The notes under the pieces were generated by a model. It made no database searches, was not told where the DNA came from, and saw only the letters and a program-made list of their open reading frames with translations. The translations under genes were made by a program, and so were the position numbers. 64,000 nucleotides of DNA, taken from NCBI RefSeq assembly GCF_022761125.1, contig NZ_JAKWJR010000002.1:310001-374000 (forward strand), read 5' to 3'. Position 1 is the stretch's first letter, and every line of letters begins with the position of its first letter. Shown one piece after another: positions 1 to 8,333 of this stretch. The DNA comes from Nocardioides sp. SR21. Lineage in GTDB: Bacteria > Actinomycetota > Actinomycetes > Propionibacteriales > Nocardioidaceae.

Positions 1-371
1 AGTACGCCGGCGCCCACGCGACCACCGGGAGCGGCGCTGGCATCGCCGACAACCCGCCGACCGACCGCTGGGGCTGCTTCAACACGCTGCCCACCGACAA
101 GACCGACCAGCCCTACGTGCCGTGCGACAATCCACACGTCTACGAGGCGACGGGGACGCCCACCTTCATCGACGGGCTCACCGCCTATCCATCCGTAAGC
201 GACCTCGAGACTGCGACCGACGAGCAGTGCCTCCCAACCGTTCCCGATAAGTTCCAGGGCATGGCCATCACCGCCGCCTGGAGCCCTCGCTCGACCTTCA
301 CCCCGGGCGGCAGCGTCCTTGGAGCGTGCTTCGCCTACAACTCCGACAGGTCACCACTTCCCGCCAGGTGA
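1..371 (+). CDS. Septum-formation-like secreted protein, C-terminal part only
   Basis: The frame is open from base 3 to the TAG... stop ending at 371, so the true start lies upstream of the window. The visible 122 residues contain a WGCF segment, a CDNPH segment with V-Y-E after it, a mid-domain Cys and a final GACF segment. Spaced Cys and a C-x-x-x-H pattern of this kind occur in the actinobacterial 'septum formation' extracytoplasmic domain (PF13845-like), usually the C-terminal domain of a membrane-anchored protein. The family call is by pattern only. The tail after the last Cys is short and slightly basic. No partner gene follows closely. Confidence 0.5.
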   Translation, partial: YAGAHATTGSGAGIADNPPTDRWGCFNTLPTDKTDQPYVPCDNPHVYEATGTPTFIDGLTAYPSVSDLETATDEQCLPTVPDKFQGMAITAAWSPRSTFTPGGSVLGACFAYNSDRSPLPAR

Positions 372-805
372 GGACGTGCAGAGGAACATGGCCAGGAACC
401 CGGCTCGAGAAATCTGGCAATCGGCGTTCACGCAACACAGGTGCGTGGAGCGCGGGAGTCCTCCCGCCGTCAGGTCGGCGGCCAACCGGCGTACCACCAC
501 CGCATCCAGCGACGAAATGCACAAGAGCGGCTACTGGACGATTCCGGTAGGACCGGTGTCCGGCCAGACTCGGTCCAGGTGGTCGGCGGGGCGCAGGCTC
601 GGCTCGATGCTCAGAATGGCGCTCTTGCGGAGGGATGGTCACGCAGGTGTGATGCCGCGACGTGCACTGTCTCGGGTTCTCTCGCCCTTGGCAGTTGTGG
701 CCAGGGTCCTTGTGTCCGTGTGGGCACCCCCGCCCAACCCTTGTGGTCGGGACTGCGCGTGGGTTTGATTGTGCGGACAGTATCTGGGAGCCAGCAGGGG
801 GAAAA
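372..805. other. Intergenic stretch, no gene seen
   Basis: This 434-base stretch lies between the truncated secreted protein and the methyltransferase. It has weaker third-position GC bias than its surroundings, and the open frames crossing it lack a Shine-Dalgarno site, a recognisable domain or consistent codon bias. An AT-richer patch near 765-785 could hold the promoter of the downstream methyltransferase. No RNA gene or clear terminator was found. Confidence 0.5.
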
Positions 806-1744
806 GTGTTCGCCGACGACTACCCGCGGTTCATCGAACTCAGCGAGTCCACTCCGGAATGGCAGGACCACCGGCCAAACCGACGCAGCGCCAGCGAGCA
901 ACGGAGCCGCATGAATGAGCGCTACGAGGCGCTGTTCGCCAGCAACCGAGACATCCTCGAGGGGGCGCGGGTGCTCGATCTCGCCAGCCACGATGGGCGA
1001 TACTCGTTCGCCGCGCTGAAGACCGGGGCTGCGCACGTAACTGGGGTTGAGGTCAGGCAGAGTCTCATCGACAGGGCTCAGGAGGCATTCGCCTTCTACG
1101 GCCAGGATCCGGCGACCTACCGCTTCGTGTGCGGCGACATGTTCGAGGTACTGGCCCGGGAGAAGTTCGACGTCGACGTGGTGCTGTGCTTCGGGTTCCT
1201 CTATCACACCTACCGGCACACGGAATTGATGTACCGCCTCCACAACCTGGCACCACGGCACCTGATCGTCGACACGATGGTCACCCGTGAGACGCGGCGG
1301 ACCCTCAAAGTGATTCGCGAACGTGACGTCGAGGACATCCGCAGTGCGGCCCAGGATGCCTGGGCAGTGCGTCAGGTGCTGGTGCTGCGGCCCTCGGTGC
1401 CTGCGCTGCGGATGCTGCTGCGCTCCTATGGCTTCGAGATCGAATCCATGTACGACTGGAAGGGCAGGCTGAACGGCCGGCCGCCCGTGCCTGGTGTCGA
1501 CGGCTACGCGAAGGGCACGCGAGTGAGCCTGAGGTGCCGCTCCCGCGAACCGGCGATCACGCCCGGATGGGAGCGGGTGGCTACTCTTCCGACCGCGGTC
1601 GGCCCCCGGCCCCACAAGGGCGGGCGCAAACCGAGCCCGACACCACCCCCCGCGCAGTCGGCCGGTGAGTGGCGCGAACGGGTCAACAAGATGCTGGCCA
1701 AAGCCACTGGTTACGAATTGCGGCGCGCTTCCACCAAGCGTTGA
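806..1744 (+). CDS. Class I SAM-dependent methyltransferase
   Basis: Predicted 312-residue methyltransferase. The start is the GTG at 806 because AGGGGG lies a few bases upstream and the protein-like sequence begins there; earlier in-frame starts would add a Cys/Pro/Trp-rich stretch unlike the rest. A glycine-containing motif I (VLDLASHDGRYS) near residues 50-62 and an acidic VEV strand end follow the Rossmann-fold SAM pattern. A Pro/Lys-rich linker leads to a tail reading VNKMLAKATGYELRR. I associate similar TGYELRR tails with actinobacterial glycan and capsule-modifying enzymes, so a surface-polysaccharide substrate is possible, but this is inference. Substrate unknown. It is a stand-alone gene. 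Confidence 0.8.
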   Translation: MFADDYPRFIELSESTPEWQDHRPNRRSASEQRSRMNERYEALFASNRDILEGARVLDLASHDGRYSFAALKTGAAHVTGVEVRQSLIDRAQEAFAFYGQDPATYRFVCGDMFEVLAREKFDVDVVLCFGFLYHTYRHTELMYRLHNLAPRHLIVDTMVTRETRRTLKVIRERDVEDIRSAAQDAWAVRQVLVLRPSVPALRMLLRSYGFEIESMYDWKGRLNGRPPVPGVDGYAKGTRVSLRCRSREPAITPGWERVATLPTAVGPRPHKGGRKPSPTPPPAQSAGEWRERVNKMLAKATGYELRRASTKR

Positions 1745-1785
1745 CGGTGGCCGGGCTTCTTTCTGGCCGAACTGACGCGGCGCGC

Positions 1786-2775
1786 TCAGTCGTCGCCCAC
1801 GTCCCCGATCGTCGTGTCCGACCCGACGGAGGCGTCGACGTGCACGGTGACGCCGTCGGGGACGACGCCGTGCAGCGCGTCCAGCAGGCTGTCGTACGAC
1901 GGCAGGTCGCCGGTGTGGCGGACGCTGATGTGGACGTCGGTGAGCGAGGTGAAGTCGACGCCGGTGACCGAGGCGTCGGGGGTGGGGGCGAGCCACTGCT
2001 CGGTCGTCGACCGGACCTCGGAGGTGTAGTGGTCGAGGGCGTAGACGGCGGCGGTGTTGCCGATCAGCGGGATGGCGATCACGACGGCGAGGGTCGTGAT
2101 GACCAGGCCCTGGCGGCGGTGTGAGGTCGCGCCGGCCGGGTTGAGGGTCGCGAAGATCAGGACGCCGGCGGCGACCATCGCGAGCAGGTTGGAGAGGAAG
2201 AGGACGAGGGCGCCAAGGGCAAGGTCGGGGGCGCCCTGGCCGAGGCAGACGCCGACGACGGCGAGGGGCGGGACCAGGGAGATCGCGATCGCGACGCCGG
2301 GGAGGACAGCGGCGACGTCGCGTCGGGACAGGGCGATCGAGCCGGCGAAGCCGGTGGCGATGGCGGCCGCGAGGTCCGCGAGCCCGGGTGACGTACGGCT
2401 GGAGATCTGGCTGTTGCCGAGCAGCGAGATGTCCTGGGGCACGGCCAGCGAGAACGCCACGCCGATCGCGACCACGACGACGGCGCCGAGGGTCACGTAG
2501 ACGAGAGAGCCGTTGCGATGGCCGAGGACGATGCCGAGCGCGATGCCCATGATCGGCGTCGACAGCGGGGCGATGATCATGGCGCCGATGACCGTGGCGG
2601 TCGAGTCACCGAGGACGCCGGCGCTGGCGATGATCGACGAGAGCACGAGCATCGCCCAGAACGCCGACTGCTTCGCCCGGGCGTCACCGGAGCGGAGGTT
2701 CAGGTCGTCGTCGAGCTCCTCGGGAGTACGGCGCTGGCTGTCGGGGAGCAGGCGTTCACGCAGGGTCTCGACCAT
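1786..2775 (-). CDS. DUF389 family integral membrane protein
   Basis: Predicted 329-residue membrane protein. After about 35 hydrophilic residues come repeated hydrophobic helices, including the IGAMIIAPLSTPIMG segment that is the hallmark of the DUF389 (TIGR00341-type) family. About six helices span residues 40-240. The remaining 90 residues form a soluble C-terminal domain with alternating beta-like segments. The biochemical function of the family is unknown to me. The gene lies downstream of the MocR regulator on the same strand, 24 bases away, so read-through cotranscription is possible. Confidence 0.85.
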   Translation of the reverse strand: MVETLRERLLPDSQRRTPEELDDDLNLRSGDARAKQSAFWAMLVLSSIIASAGVLGDSTATVIGAMIIAPLSTPIMGIALGIVLGHRNGSLVYVTLGAVVVVAIGVAFSLAVPQDISLLGNSQISSRTSPGLADLAAAIATGFAGSIALSRRDVAAVLPGVAIAISLVPPLAVVGVCLGQGAPDLALGALVLFLSNLLAMVAAGVLIFATLNPAGATSHRRQGLVITTLAVVIAIPLIGNTAAVYALDHYTSEVRSTTEQWLAPTPDASVTGVDFTSLTDVHISVRHTGDLPSYDSLLDALHGVVPDGVTVHVDASVGSDTTIGDVGDD

Positions 2776-2799
2776 GCCTGCATAGTGCGGCTGCCAGCG

Positions 2800-4233
2800 T
2801 CAGGCGACCATCACCCGATTCGTGCGACTCGGGCCCGACGGGCGGGACCGTACGACGGCCCAGGCCTCGGCGACCCGTCGCGCGGCCTCGGTGAGCTCGT
2901 CGGCCGGGCGGGTCCAGGGGATGCGGACGAACGAGTCGAGTCCGCCTTCCGCGGCGAACACCGGGCCGGGGGCGATGATCACGCCGCGGCGCTCGGCCTC
3001 GGCCGCGACGGCCGTGGCGTGCGTGCCGGGCAGCCGGCACCACAGGGCGAGGCCGCCGGTGGGCAGGTGGAACCGCCAGTCGGGCAGCAGCTCGGTGATG
3101 GCGGAGGAGAGCGCGTCGCGCTGCTCGCGCAGCCGCTGCCGGTTCTCGTCGAGGATCGCGGTGGCGTCCGCGAGCAGCCGGACCATCACGAGCTGCTCGT
3201 AGACCGGGGCGCCGAGGTCCAACGACACCCGCGCCTGGGTGAGCCGGTCCATCTGCTCGCGCGGCGCGCGGATCCAGCCGAGCCGCAGCCCGCCCCAGAA
3301 CGACTTGCTGGCGCTGCCGATCGTGATCGTCTCGGGCAGGAACGACGCGAACGGTCGCGGCATCGGCTGCCCCTCGAGCGCCAGCTCCTGGTGCGCCTCG
3401 TCGACGATCGGGACCGTGTGGGCACGGCGCAGGTGCGCGGCGAGCTGCTCGCGCTGCGCGTCGGTCATCAGGTGGCCGGTCGGGTTCTGGAAGTCCGGGA
3501 TCAGGTACGCCAGCTTCGGCGACGTCTGGCGCAGCGTGGCCGCGACCGCGTCGAGGTCCCAGCCGTCCGGGTCGACCGCCGACGGCACCAGCCGGGCGCC
3601 GGCGTGCCGCAGCGCGTCGGTGGCGTTGGGATAGGTGGGCGACTCGACGAGCACGCGATCGCCGGGCGACGTGAACGCCTGGGCGATGACGGCGCCCGCG
3701 GTCAGCGCGCCCGGCGTCACCATGATCTGCGCGGGATCGGTCGGCAGCCCGCGTGCGTCGTACGTCGCCGCGATCGCGCGCTGGAGCTCGGGCAGGCCGG
3801 CGGGGAAGTACCCGTGACCGCCGAGGTACGGCGGGAGGTCGGCCGCGGCGGCGGCGTACGCAGCCGCGAGCTGGGGCGGGGCGGACGGTGCGGCGCAGTT
3901 CAGGTCGATCGCGTCGGAGTCGCCGGGCCGGGGGAGCAGCGCCCGGTCGTGCGCCCGCGCCCGCCCGCCGGGCACCCGGGTGAACGTGCCCGCGCCCTGC
4001 CGCGCCTCGGCGTACCCGCCCTCGCGCAGCGCGACGTACGCGCGCGTCACCGTGGTCCGCGAGACCCCGAGCGCGTCGGTGAGCTCGCGCTCGCTGGGCA
4101 GCCGGGTGCCGAGGCCGATCCGGCCGTCGCCGATGAGCAGCGTGAGCGCGTCGGCGAGGCCGGCGTACGCGGGGGAGCGGTCGAAGCCCTCGACCAGGGT
4201 GGCCACCCGAGAGGCGGAGATGGTGCGCGACAT
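2800..4233 (-). CDS. MocR-type regulator (GntR HTH fused to aminotransferase fold)
   Basis: Predicted 477-residue transcription factor. Residues 1-75 form a GntR winged helix-turn-helix (LPSERELTDALGVSRTTV). The remainder is a fold-type I aminotransferase domain with the PLP lysine in GSASKSFWGG. The ATG at 4233 is chosen because translation further upstream would run into the divergent promoter region. It is divergent from a YczE-type membrane protein, the arrangement typical of the YczR/YczE subgroup of MocR proteins. An inverted repeat between the genes (4251-4277) is a likely operator. The effector is expected to be PLP or a PLP adduct, from family knowledge. Confidence 0.9.
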   Translation of the reverse strand: MSRTISASRVATLVEGFDRSPAYAGLADALTLLIGDGRIGLGTRLPSERELTDALGVSRTTVTRAYVALREGGYAEARQGAGTFTRVPGGRARAHDRALLPRPGDSDAIDLNCAAPSAPPQLAAAYAAAAADLPPYLGGHGYFPAGLPELQRAIAATYDARGLPTDPAQIMVTPGALTAGAVIAQAFTSPGDRVLVESPTYPNATDALRHAGARLVPSAVDPDGWDLDAVAATLRQTSPKLAYLIPDFQNPTGHLMTDAQREQLAAHLRRAHTVPIVDEAHQELALEGQPMPRPFASFLPETITIGSASKSFWGGLRLGWIRAPREQMDRLTQARVSLDLGAPVYEQLVMVRLLADATAILDENRQRLREQRDALSSAITELLPDWRFHLPTGGLALWCRLPGTHATAVAAEAERRGVIIAPGPVFAAEGGLDSFVRIPWTRPADELTEAARRVAEAWAVVRSRPSGPSRTNRVMVA

Positions 4234-4250
4234 GCAGACCACTCTTGCAC

Positions 4251-4277
4251 GATTGGCTATTTCAGAGAAGGCCAATC
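4251..4277. promoter_or_regulatory. Probable MocR operator (GATTGGC-N13-GCCAATC)
   Basis: Two perfect 7-base arms, GATTGGC at 4251-4257 and GCCAATC at 4271-4277, lie 20 bases centre to centre between the divergent MocR and YczE starts (4233 and 4296). ATTGGC-type half sites near MocR/YczE pairs are what one expects for this subgroup. The right arm ends 18 bases before the YczE start, so binding would cover that gene's promoter. Function inferred, not demonstrated. Confidence 0.6.
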
Positions 4278-4295
4278 TGTCGCCAGACTGGTCCC

Positions 4296-4949
4296 GTGAC
4301 CACGATCGCCACCGCACCCCGGACGCTCGCCGACCTCGGCCCGATCGCGCAGCTGCGCGCCGGCCGGCTCGGTCGCCGGCTCCCGCAGCTGTACGCCGGC
4401 CTCGTGGCGTACGGCGTCTCGCTCGGGATGATGATGCGCGGCGACCTGGGCCTCGCGCCGTGGGACGTGCTCCACTCCGGGCTCACCGAGCACTTCCCGA
4501 TCACGATCGGGCAGGCGGTCGTGATCATGTCGTTCGTCGTGCTGCTGCTCTGGATCCCGCTGCGCGAGAAGCCCGGCCTGGGCACCATCTCCAACGCGCT
4601 GATCGTCGGCTTCTCCGCCGACGCCACGCTCGCGCTGCTCGACCGACCCGACAACATCGCCGCGCGGGTCGCGCTGATGGTCGGCGGCATCGTGCTCTGC
4701 GGCCTCGCGACCGCGATGTACATCGGCGCCCAGCTCGGGCGCGGCCCCCGCGACGGCCTGATGACCGGGCTCGCGCGGCGTACCGGCCTCTCGCTCCGCC
4801 TGGTCCGCACCGGCCTCGAGATCACCGTCGTGATCATCGGCCTGCTGCTCGGCGGGACGCTGGGCCTGGGCACGGTTCTGTACGCGCTGGCGATCGGTCC
4901 GCTGACCCAGATGATGCTTCCGGCCTGGATCGTTCCCCTGGAAAAGTGA
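4296..4949 (+). CDS. YczE/YyaS/YitT-family membrane protein
   Basis: Predicted 217-residue protein with about five hydrophobic helices and the family segments GDLGLAPWDVLHSGL and IGAQLGRGPRDGLM. The GTG at 4296 is chosen: an earlier in-frame ATG at 4245 would place the coding region across the operator. The role of YczE proteins is not established; they are regularly encoded beside a divergent MocR regulator, as here. The transcript is probably leaderless or nearly so. The gene ends 19 bases before the divinyl-reductase-like gene, which has its own promoter. Confidence 0.85.
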   Translation: MTTIATAPRTLADLGPIAQLRAGRLGRRLPQLYAGLVAYGVSLGMMMRGDLGLAPWDVLHSGLTEHFPITIGQAVVIMSFVVLLLWIPLREKPGLGTISNALIVGFSADATLALLDRPDNIAARVALMVGGIVLCGLATAMYIGAQLGRGPRDGLMTGLARRTGLSLRLVRTGLEITVVIIGLLLGGTLGLGTVLYALAIGPLTQMMLPAWIVPLEK

Positions 4950-4970
4950 ATGTGTATATGATCTACACAT
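4950..4970 (+). promoter_or_regulatory. Palindromic operator overlapping a leaderless promoter
   Basis: A 21-base inverted repeat has perfect arms ATGTGTA (4950-4956) and TACACAT (4964-4970). A -10-like hexamer TATGAT sits at 4957-4962, six bases before the ATG at 4969, so transcription probably starts at the start codon itself. The right arm contains the first two bases of that codon. A repressor dimer bound here would block the promoter. The regulator is unknown; the spacing suits a GntR- or TetR-type protein. Confidence 0.6.
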
Positions 4971-6066
4971 GGCTTACAGCACCATCACGGACCTCGACGC
5001 CGCCGCCGCGCAGAAGTACAGCCACGAGCTGCTCGACCGCGTCCTGAGCACCGAGTCGACCACCTACGTCACCGGCCCGACGGGCAACGGCAACGGCGAG
5101 CGCGTGCTCGTCCTGGGCGGCACCGGCTACATCGGCCGCGCCCTCGTCCCCGAGCTGGCCCGCCGCGGCTACAAGCCGGCCGTGCTGTCGCGCAGCGCCG
5201 AGGTGAAGAACGAGGCGGAGTACGCCGACGCCGAGGTCATCGTCGGTGACGCCACCAAGGCCGCCGACGTCGCCGCCGCGGTCGCCGCCGCGCCGACCGC
5301 GGTCGTGATCTCGCTGCTGTCGGGCCGCAAGCCCAACGACGCCGAGGACTGCCGCCAGGTCGACCACGAGGCCGTCGTCCACGGCATCAAGGCCGCGGTC
5401 GCGAACGACGTGAAGCAGTTCATCCACATCAGCGACTACGGCGTCTACCGCCCCGAGCTGATCCCCCAGGTCTACAAGATCCAGGTCGAGGGCGAGCTCA
5501 TCGGCGAGCACCACGGCAACATCCCGTGGACGATCATCCGCCCGACGGCGTACTTCCCGTACCTCTCGGTCGCGTTCGGCGACGTCAAGAACGACCTGGC
5601 GTACCGCATCTACGACCACGGCGAGTGGAACGTCGTCAACCCGATCGCGCGCGAGGACCTGGCGGAGTTCATCGTCAACCAGGTGCTGAACGACGACGCG
5701 ATCGGCCGCATCCTCCCGGTCGGCGGTCCCTGGAACGCCGACAACACCGTGACCCTCAAGGGCGCCGGCGAGTTCATGTTCGAGCTCAACGGCAAGGAGC
5801 CCAAGTGGGAGGTCATCACCATGGCCAGCTGGGACAAGAAGATCGCCCGGCTCTCGAAGCTGAGCAAGCTGAGCAAGCAGCTCAAGCCCGTCGTGTTCTA
5901 CCTCGAGGCCGCGAAGTACTGGTCGGTCGTCCACCACGTCGCGCCGGCGTACGGCAACCGCACGCTGAAGGGCTTCATGGAGAAGCTCGTCGACCGCGAG
6001 TTCCCGACCGGGAGCTACCGCGAGCGCATGCGTTCCGGCACGAACGTGATGCCCACTGACATCTGA
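4969..6066 (+). CDS. NAD(P)-binding SDR resembling divinyl chlorophyllide reductase
   Basis: Predicted 365-residue atypical short-chain dehydrogenase. A Rossmann motif VLVLGGTGYIGRALVPEL lies near residues 46-63. Later blocks IIRPTAYFP, LPVGGPW, LNGKEPKW and PAYGNRTLKGFMEKLV match in order the pattern of the 3,8-divinyl (proto)chlorophyllide 8-vinyl reductase family (BciA/DVR). Nothing else in the window suggests chlorophyll synthesis, so the substrate is probably another compound, perhaps a porphyrin or quinone; that is inference. A C-terminal run of KLSKLSKLSKQLK is basic and repetitive. Translation is probably leaderless. Confidence 0.75.
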   Translation: MAYSTITDLDAAAAQKYSHELLDRVLSTESTTYVTGPTGNGNGERVLVLGGTGYIGRALVPELARRGYKPAVLSRSAEVKNEAEYADAEVIVGDATKAADVAAAVAAAPTAVVISLLSGRKPNDAEDCRQVDHEAVVHGIKAAVANDVKQFIHISDYGVYRPELIPQVYKIQVEGELIGEHHGNIPWTIIRPTAYFPYLSVAFGDVKNDLAYRIYDHGEWNVVNPIAREDLAEFIVNQVLNDDAIGRILPVGGPWNADNTVTLKGAGEFMFELNGKEPKWEVITMASWDKKIARLSKLSKLSKQLKPVVFYLEAAKYWSVVHHVAPAYGNRTLKGFMEKLVDREFPTGSYRERMRSGTNVMPTDI

Positions 6067-6079
6067 GGGTGAGATGGAG

Positions 6080-6112
6080 CAACAGCCCCGGGGCGATCCC
6101 CTGGGGCTGTTG
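6080..6112 (+). terminator. Intrinsic terminator-like hairpin
   Basis: Perfect 10-base arms CAACAGCCCC (6080-6089) and GGGGCTGTTG (6103-6112) lie 13 bases after the stop of the SDR gene. A T-containing stretch follows without a long T run, as is common in high-GC actinobacteria. Confidence 0.75.
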
Positions 6113-6238
6113 TGATTTCTGGGCACTCGATCTCAGCAACCTGCGGGATGCGACCGCACGTCGCGCACTGGTAGACCTGGGAACGGCGATATCGCGAAGG
6201 ACCTCCGGGGACGGGCCCTCTTGCTCGAGGAGGAAGCG

Positions 6239-7627
6239 ATGAGGTCACACCTGAAGTTGGTCGGCGCAGGCGTCGTCCTGGCGCTCGCGGTCGGCGGCGC
6301 GTCCGCACCGGCGAGCCAGGCGAGCGGACCTGGCCACGGACACGGGCCGGACGTGAGCGGCGACGCCGTCCGGGCCTGGAACCAGATCGCGGTCGACACC
6401 CTGATCGGGCTGCCCGGCCCGGCCGGGGGTGCGCCGCCCGCGGCGGCGGTCCACGTCGGCATGGTCCAGGGGGCGGTGTTCGACGCCGTCAACGCGATCG
6501 CGCACCGGGAGTTCCGGCCGTACCTGCTCCACAAGCGGTTCCCACGCTGGGCCTCGCAGGACGCCGCGACCGCTGCCGCGGCGTACGGCGTGCTCCACGA
6601 CATCGTGTCGACCGTCCCGGTCGGTCTGACCGACGAGCAGCGAGCCACGCGGCTCGCCACCCTCGACACCCAGTACGCCGACGCGCTCGCCGCCGTACCC
6701 GACGGCTGGGCGGAGACCAAGGGTGTCGCCGCCGGCGAGGCCGCGGCCGCCGCGATGATCGCCGACCGCCAGGGCGACGGCCGGTTCGGCCCCTCGCAGT
6801 GGGTGCCGAACTCGGCTCCCGGTCACTGGTCCCCGTCACTGGATCCGGTCACGAACCAGCCGATCCTCGACCCCACGCCGTGGGTCGGTGGCGTGCGGCC
6901 GTTCACGATGACGTCGTCGTCGCAGTTCCGCACGGCCGGGCCGCTGGCGCTCACCAGCACCCAGTGGGCCACGGACTTCAACGAGGTCAAGGCGATCGGC
7001 TCGGCGACCAGCGCCGTCCGGACGGCCGAGCAGGGCTACATCGCCCGGTGGTGGCAGAGCACGCCGGTGCGGAGCTGGAACGAGGTCGCCCGCGACCTCG
7101 CCGACCGCAACGACCTGAACGCGCTCGACACCGCCCGGATGCTCGCGCTGGCGAACCTCAGCGGGGCCGACGCGGCCATCAACTGCTGGAACGACAAGTA
7201 CTACTGGGACTTCTGGCGTCCGCTGAACGCGATCCGCCGCGCCGCGGAGGACGGCAACGCGGGGACCGAGCCCGATGCCGCGTGGACACCGCTGATCTCG
7301 GCGCCGTACCCGGACCACCCGTCCGGTCACCTGTGCCTGGACGGCGCGTACACGACGATCCTGAGGGCGTACTTCGGCAACACGATCCAGGGCGGCTACT
7401 CGATCACGAGCGTCTCGTCGCTGCTGCTGGCGGGGGAGGCCACCGTCCGGACCTTCGGATCCTTCTCCCAGGTGCTGGACGAGATCGTCGAGGCCAGGAT
7501 CTGGGCCGGCCTGCACTTCCGCACGGCTGACCGGCAGGGCAAGTGGCTGGGGATCAGGGTCGCCTGGCACGCAGGCACGCACTACCTGCGGCCGTTGCGG
7601 CACCACCACCACGGACATCACGGCTGA
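6239..7627 (+). CDS. Secreted vanadium-dependent haloperoxidase family protein
   Basis: Predicted 462-residue protein with a signal peptide of about 30 residues. The ATG at 6239 follows a strong GAGGAGG site. The three vanadate/phosphate-binding blocks of the haloperoxidase/PAP2 superfamily are visible: K-x6-RP in KYYWDFWRP, PSGH in YPDHPSGH, and R-x3-G-x-H in ARIWAGLHFRTAD. All expected oxyanion ligands are therefore present. It may be a haloperoxidase or a phosphatase-like relative; sequence alone does not separate these. The last residues are His-rich (HHHHGHHG), possibly binding metal. It stands alone between terminator-like sequences. Confidence 0.85.
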   Translation: MRSHLKLVGAGVVLALAVGGASAPASQASGPGHGHGPDVSGDAVRAWNQIAVDTLIGLPGPAGGAPPAAAVHVGMVQGAVFDAVNAIAHREFRPYLLHKRFPRWASQDAATAAAAYGVLHDIVSTVPVGLTDEQRATRLATLDTQYADALAAVPDGWAETKGVAAGEAAAAAMIADRQGDGRFGPSQWVPNSAPGHWSPSLDPVTNQPILDPTPWVGGVRPFTMTSSSQFRTAGPLALTSTQWATDFNEVKAIGSATSAVRTAEQGYIARWWQSTPVRSWNEVARDLADRNDLNALDTARMLALANLSGADAAINCWNDKYYWDFWRPLNAIRRAAEDGNAGTEPDAAWTPLISAPYPDHPSGHLCLDGAYTTILRAYFGNTIQGGYSITSVSSLLLAGEATVRTFGSFSQVLDEIVEARIWAGLHFRTADRQGKWLGIRVAWHAGTHYLRPLRHHHHGHHG

Positions 7628-7724
7628 CACCCTCCGGACCACGCCGGTCCTAGCGGCTACACCTCCCGGGCGGGCTCGATGGCCCGGTGCACCGCCGCTG
7701 GACCGGTGTGGTCGACGCGCGCGC

Positions 7725-8243
7725 TCAGCCCCGGTAGCTGCTGTCGGGCAGCATCTCCGGGCAGGTGCCCCCGGGCGACGTGGCCAGCTCGAAGTGCCAG
7801 GCCTCGTTCGCGAAGACCTGGCACAGGCCGTACGCCGCGCCGTGCTCGCCCAGCCACGCCGCGCCCTCGGGCGGACCGATGTCGAGGGCGTCGCCGGTGA
7901 CGTGCGCGGATCCGTCCGGGGTGGCGACGTACCGGCGCGCCTCGTCCTCGCTGCCGTACCGCTGCACGGCCTCGTCGAACAGCCGCTGCTGGTGCGCCCG
8001 GCTGCGCCAGCCGCTGTTGACGACCAGCGTCACGCCGTCGGTGCGCGCGTCCTCCTTCGCGCCGATGAAGGCCAGGCGGAGCTCGGGATCGACCCTGCTG
8101 GTCGTCGCGGAGCCCTGCGGGAGGTGCACGGCCGGGCGGAAGAGGGGCTGCGCGCCAGGCCCGAGGGAGTCGTCGCTCCCGCAGCCCAGGGCCACGAGGG
8201 CGACGGCGAGGAGGGCAGCCGGGAGGCGGAGGTTCGTGAGCAC
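7725..8243 (-). CDS. M15-family D-Ala-D-Ala carboxypeptidase lipoprotein
   Basis: Predicted 172-residue lipoprotein with a GTG start. A lipobox LVALGC places the acylated Cys at residue 21. The zinc peptidase motifs of VanY/DacB-type M15 enzymes follow in order: SGWRSRAHQ, SAHVTGDALDIG (His and Asp ligands) and AWHFE (catalytic Glu with His ligand). It probably trims peptidoglycan stem peptides at the outer face of the membrane. The length is typical of a compact M15 domain. It is convergent with the haloperoxidase-family gene. Confidence 0.88.
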   Translation of the reverse strand: MLTNLRLPAALLAVALVALGCGSDDSLGPGAQPLFRPAVHLPQGSATTSRVDPELRLAFIGAKEDARTDGVTLVVNSGWRSRAHQQRLFDEAVQRYGSEDEARRYVATPDGSAHVTGDALDIGPPEGAAWLGEHGAAYGLCQVFANEAWHFELATSPGGTCPEMLPDSSYRG

Positions 8244-8333
8244 GTCTCGACGGTAGGAAGCGCGGACCCCCTCGCACCTCGGCCGCAGGTGCCGGACAGC
8301 GGGACCTGAGGACCACGTTCGTCCTCCCGGAGG

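Noticed and set aside
372..805. Frameshifted continuation of the first gene
   Set aside because: I tested the other two frames past 360 and saw no further Cys or Trp pattern fitting the family; the existing stop gives a plausible C-terminus.
2518..4299. Long open frame of 593 codons opposite the MocR gene
   Set aside because: It is an antisense shadow created by high GC third positions of the minus-strand gene; composition is Arg/Gly/Asp-rich without any domain.
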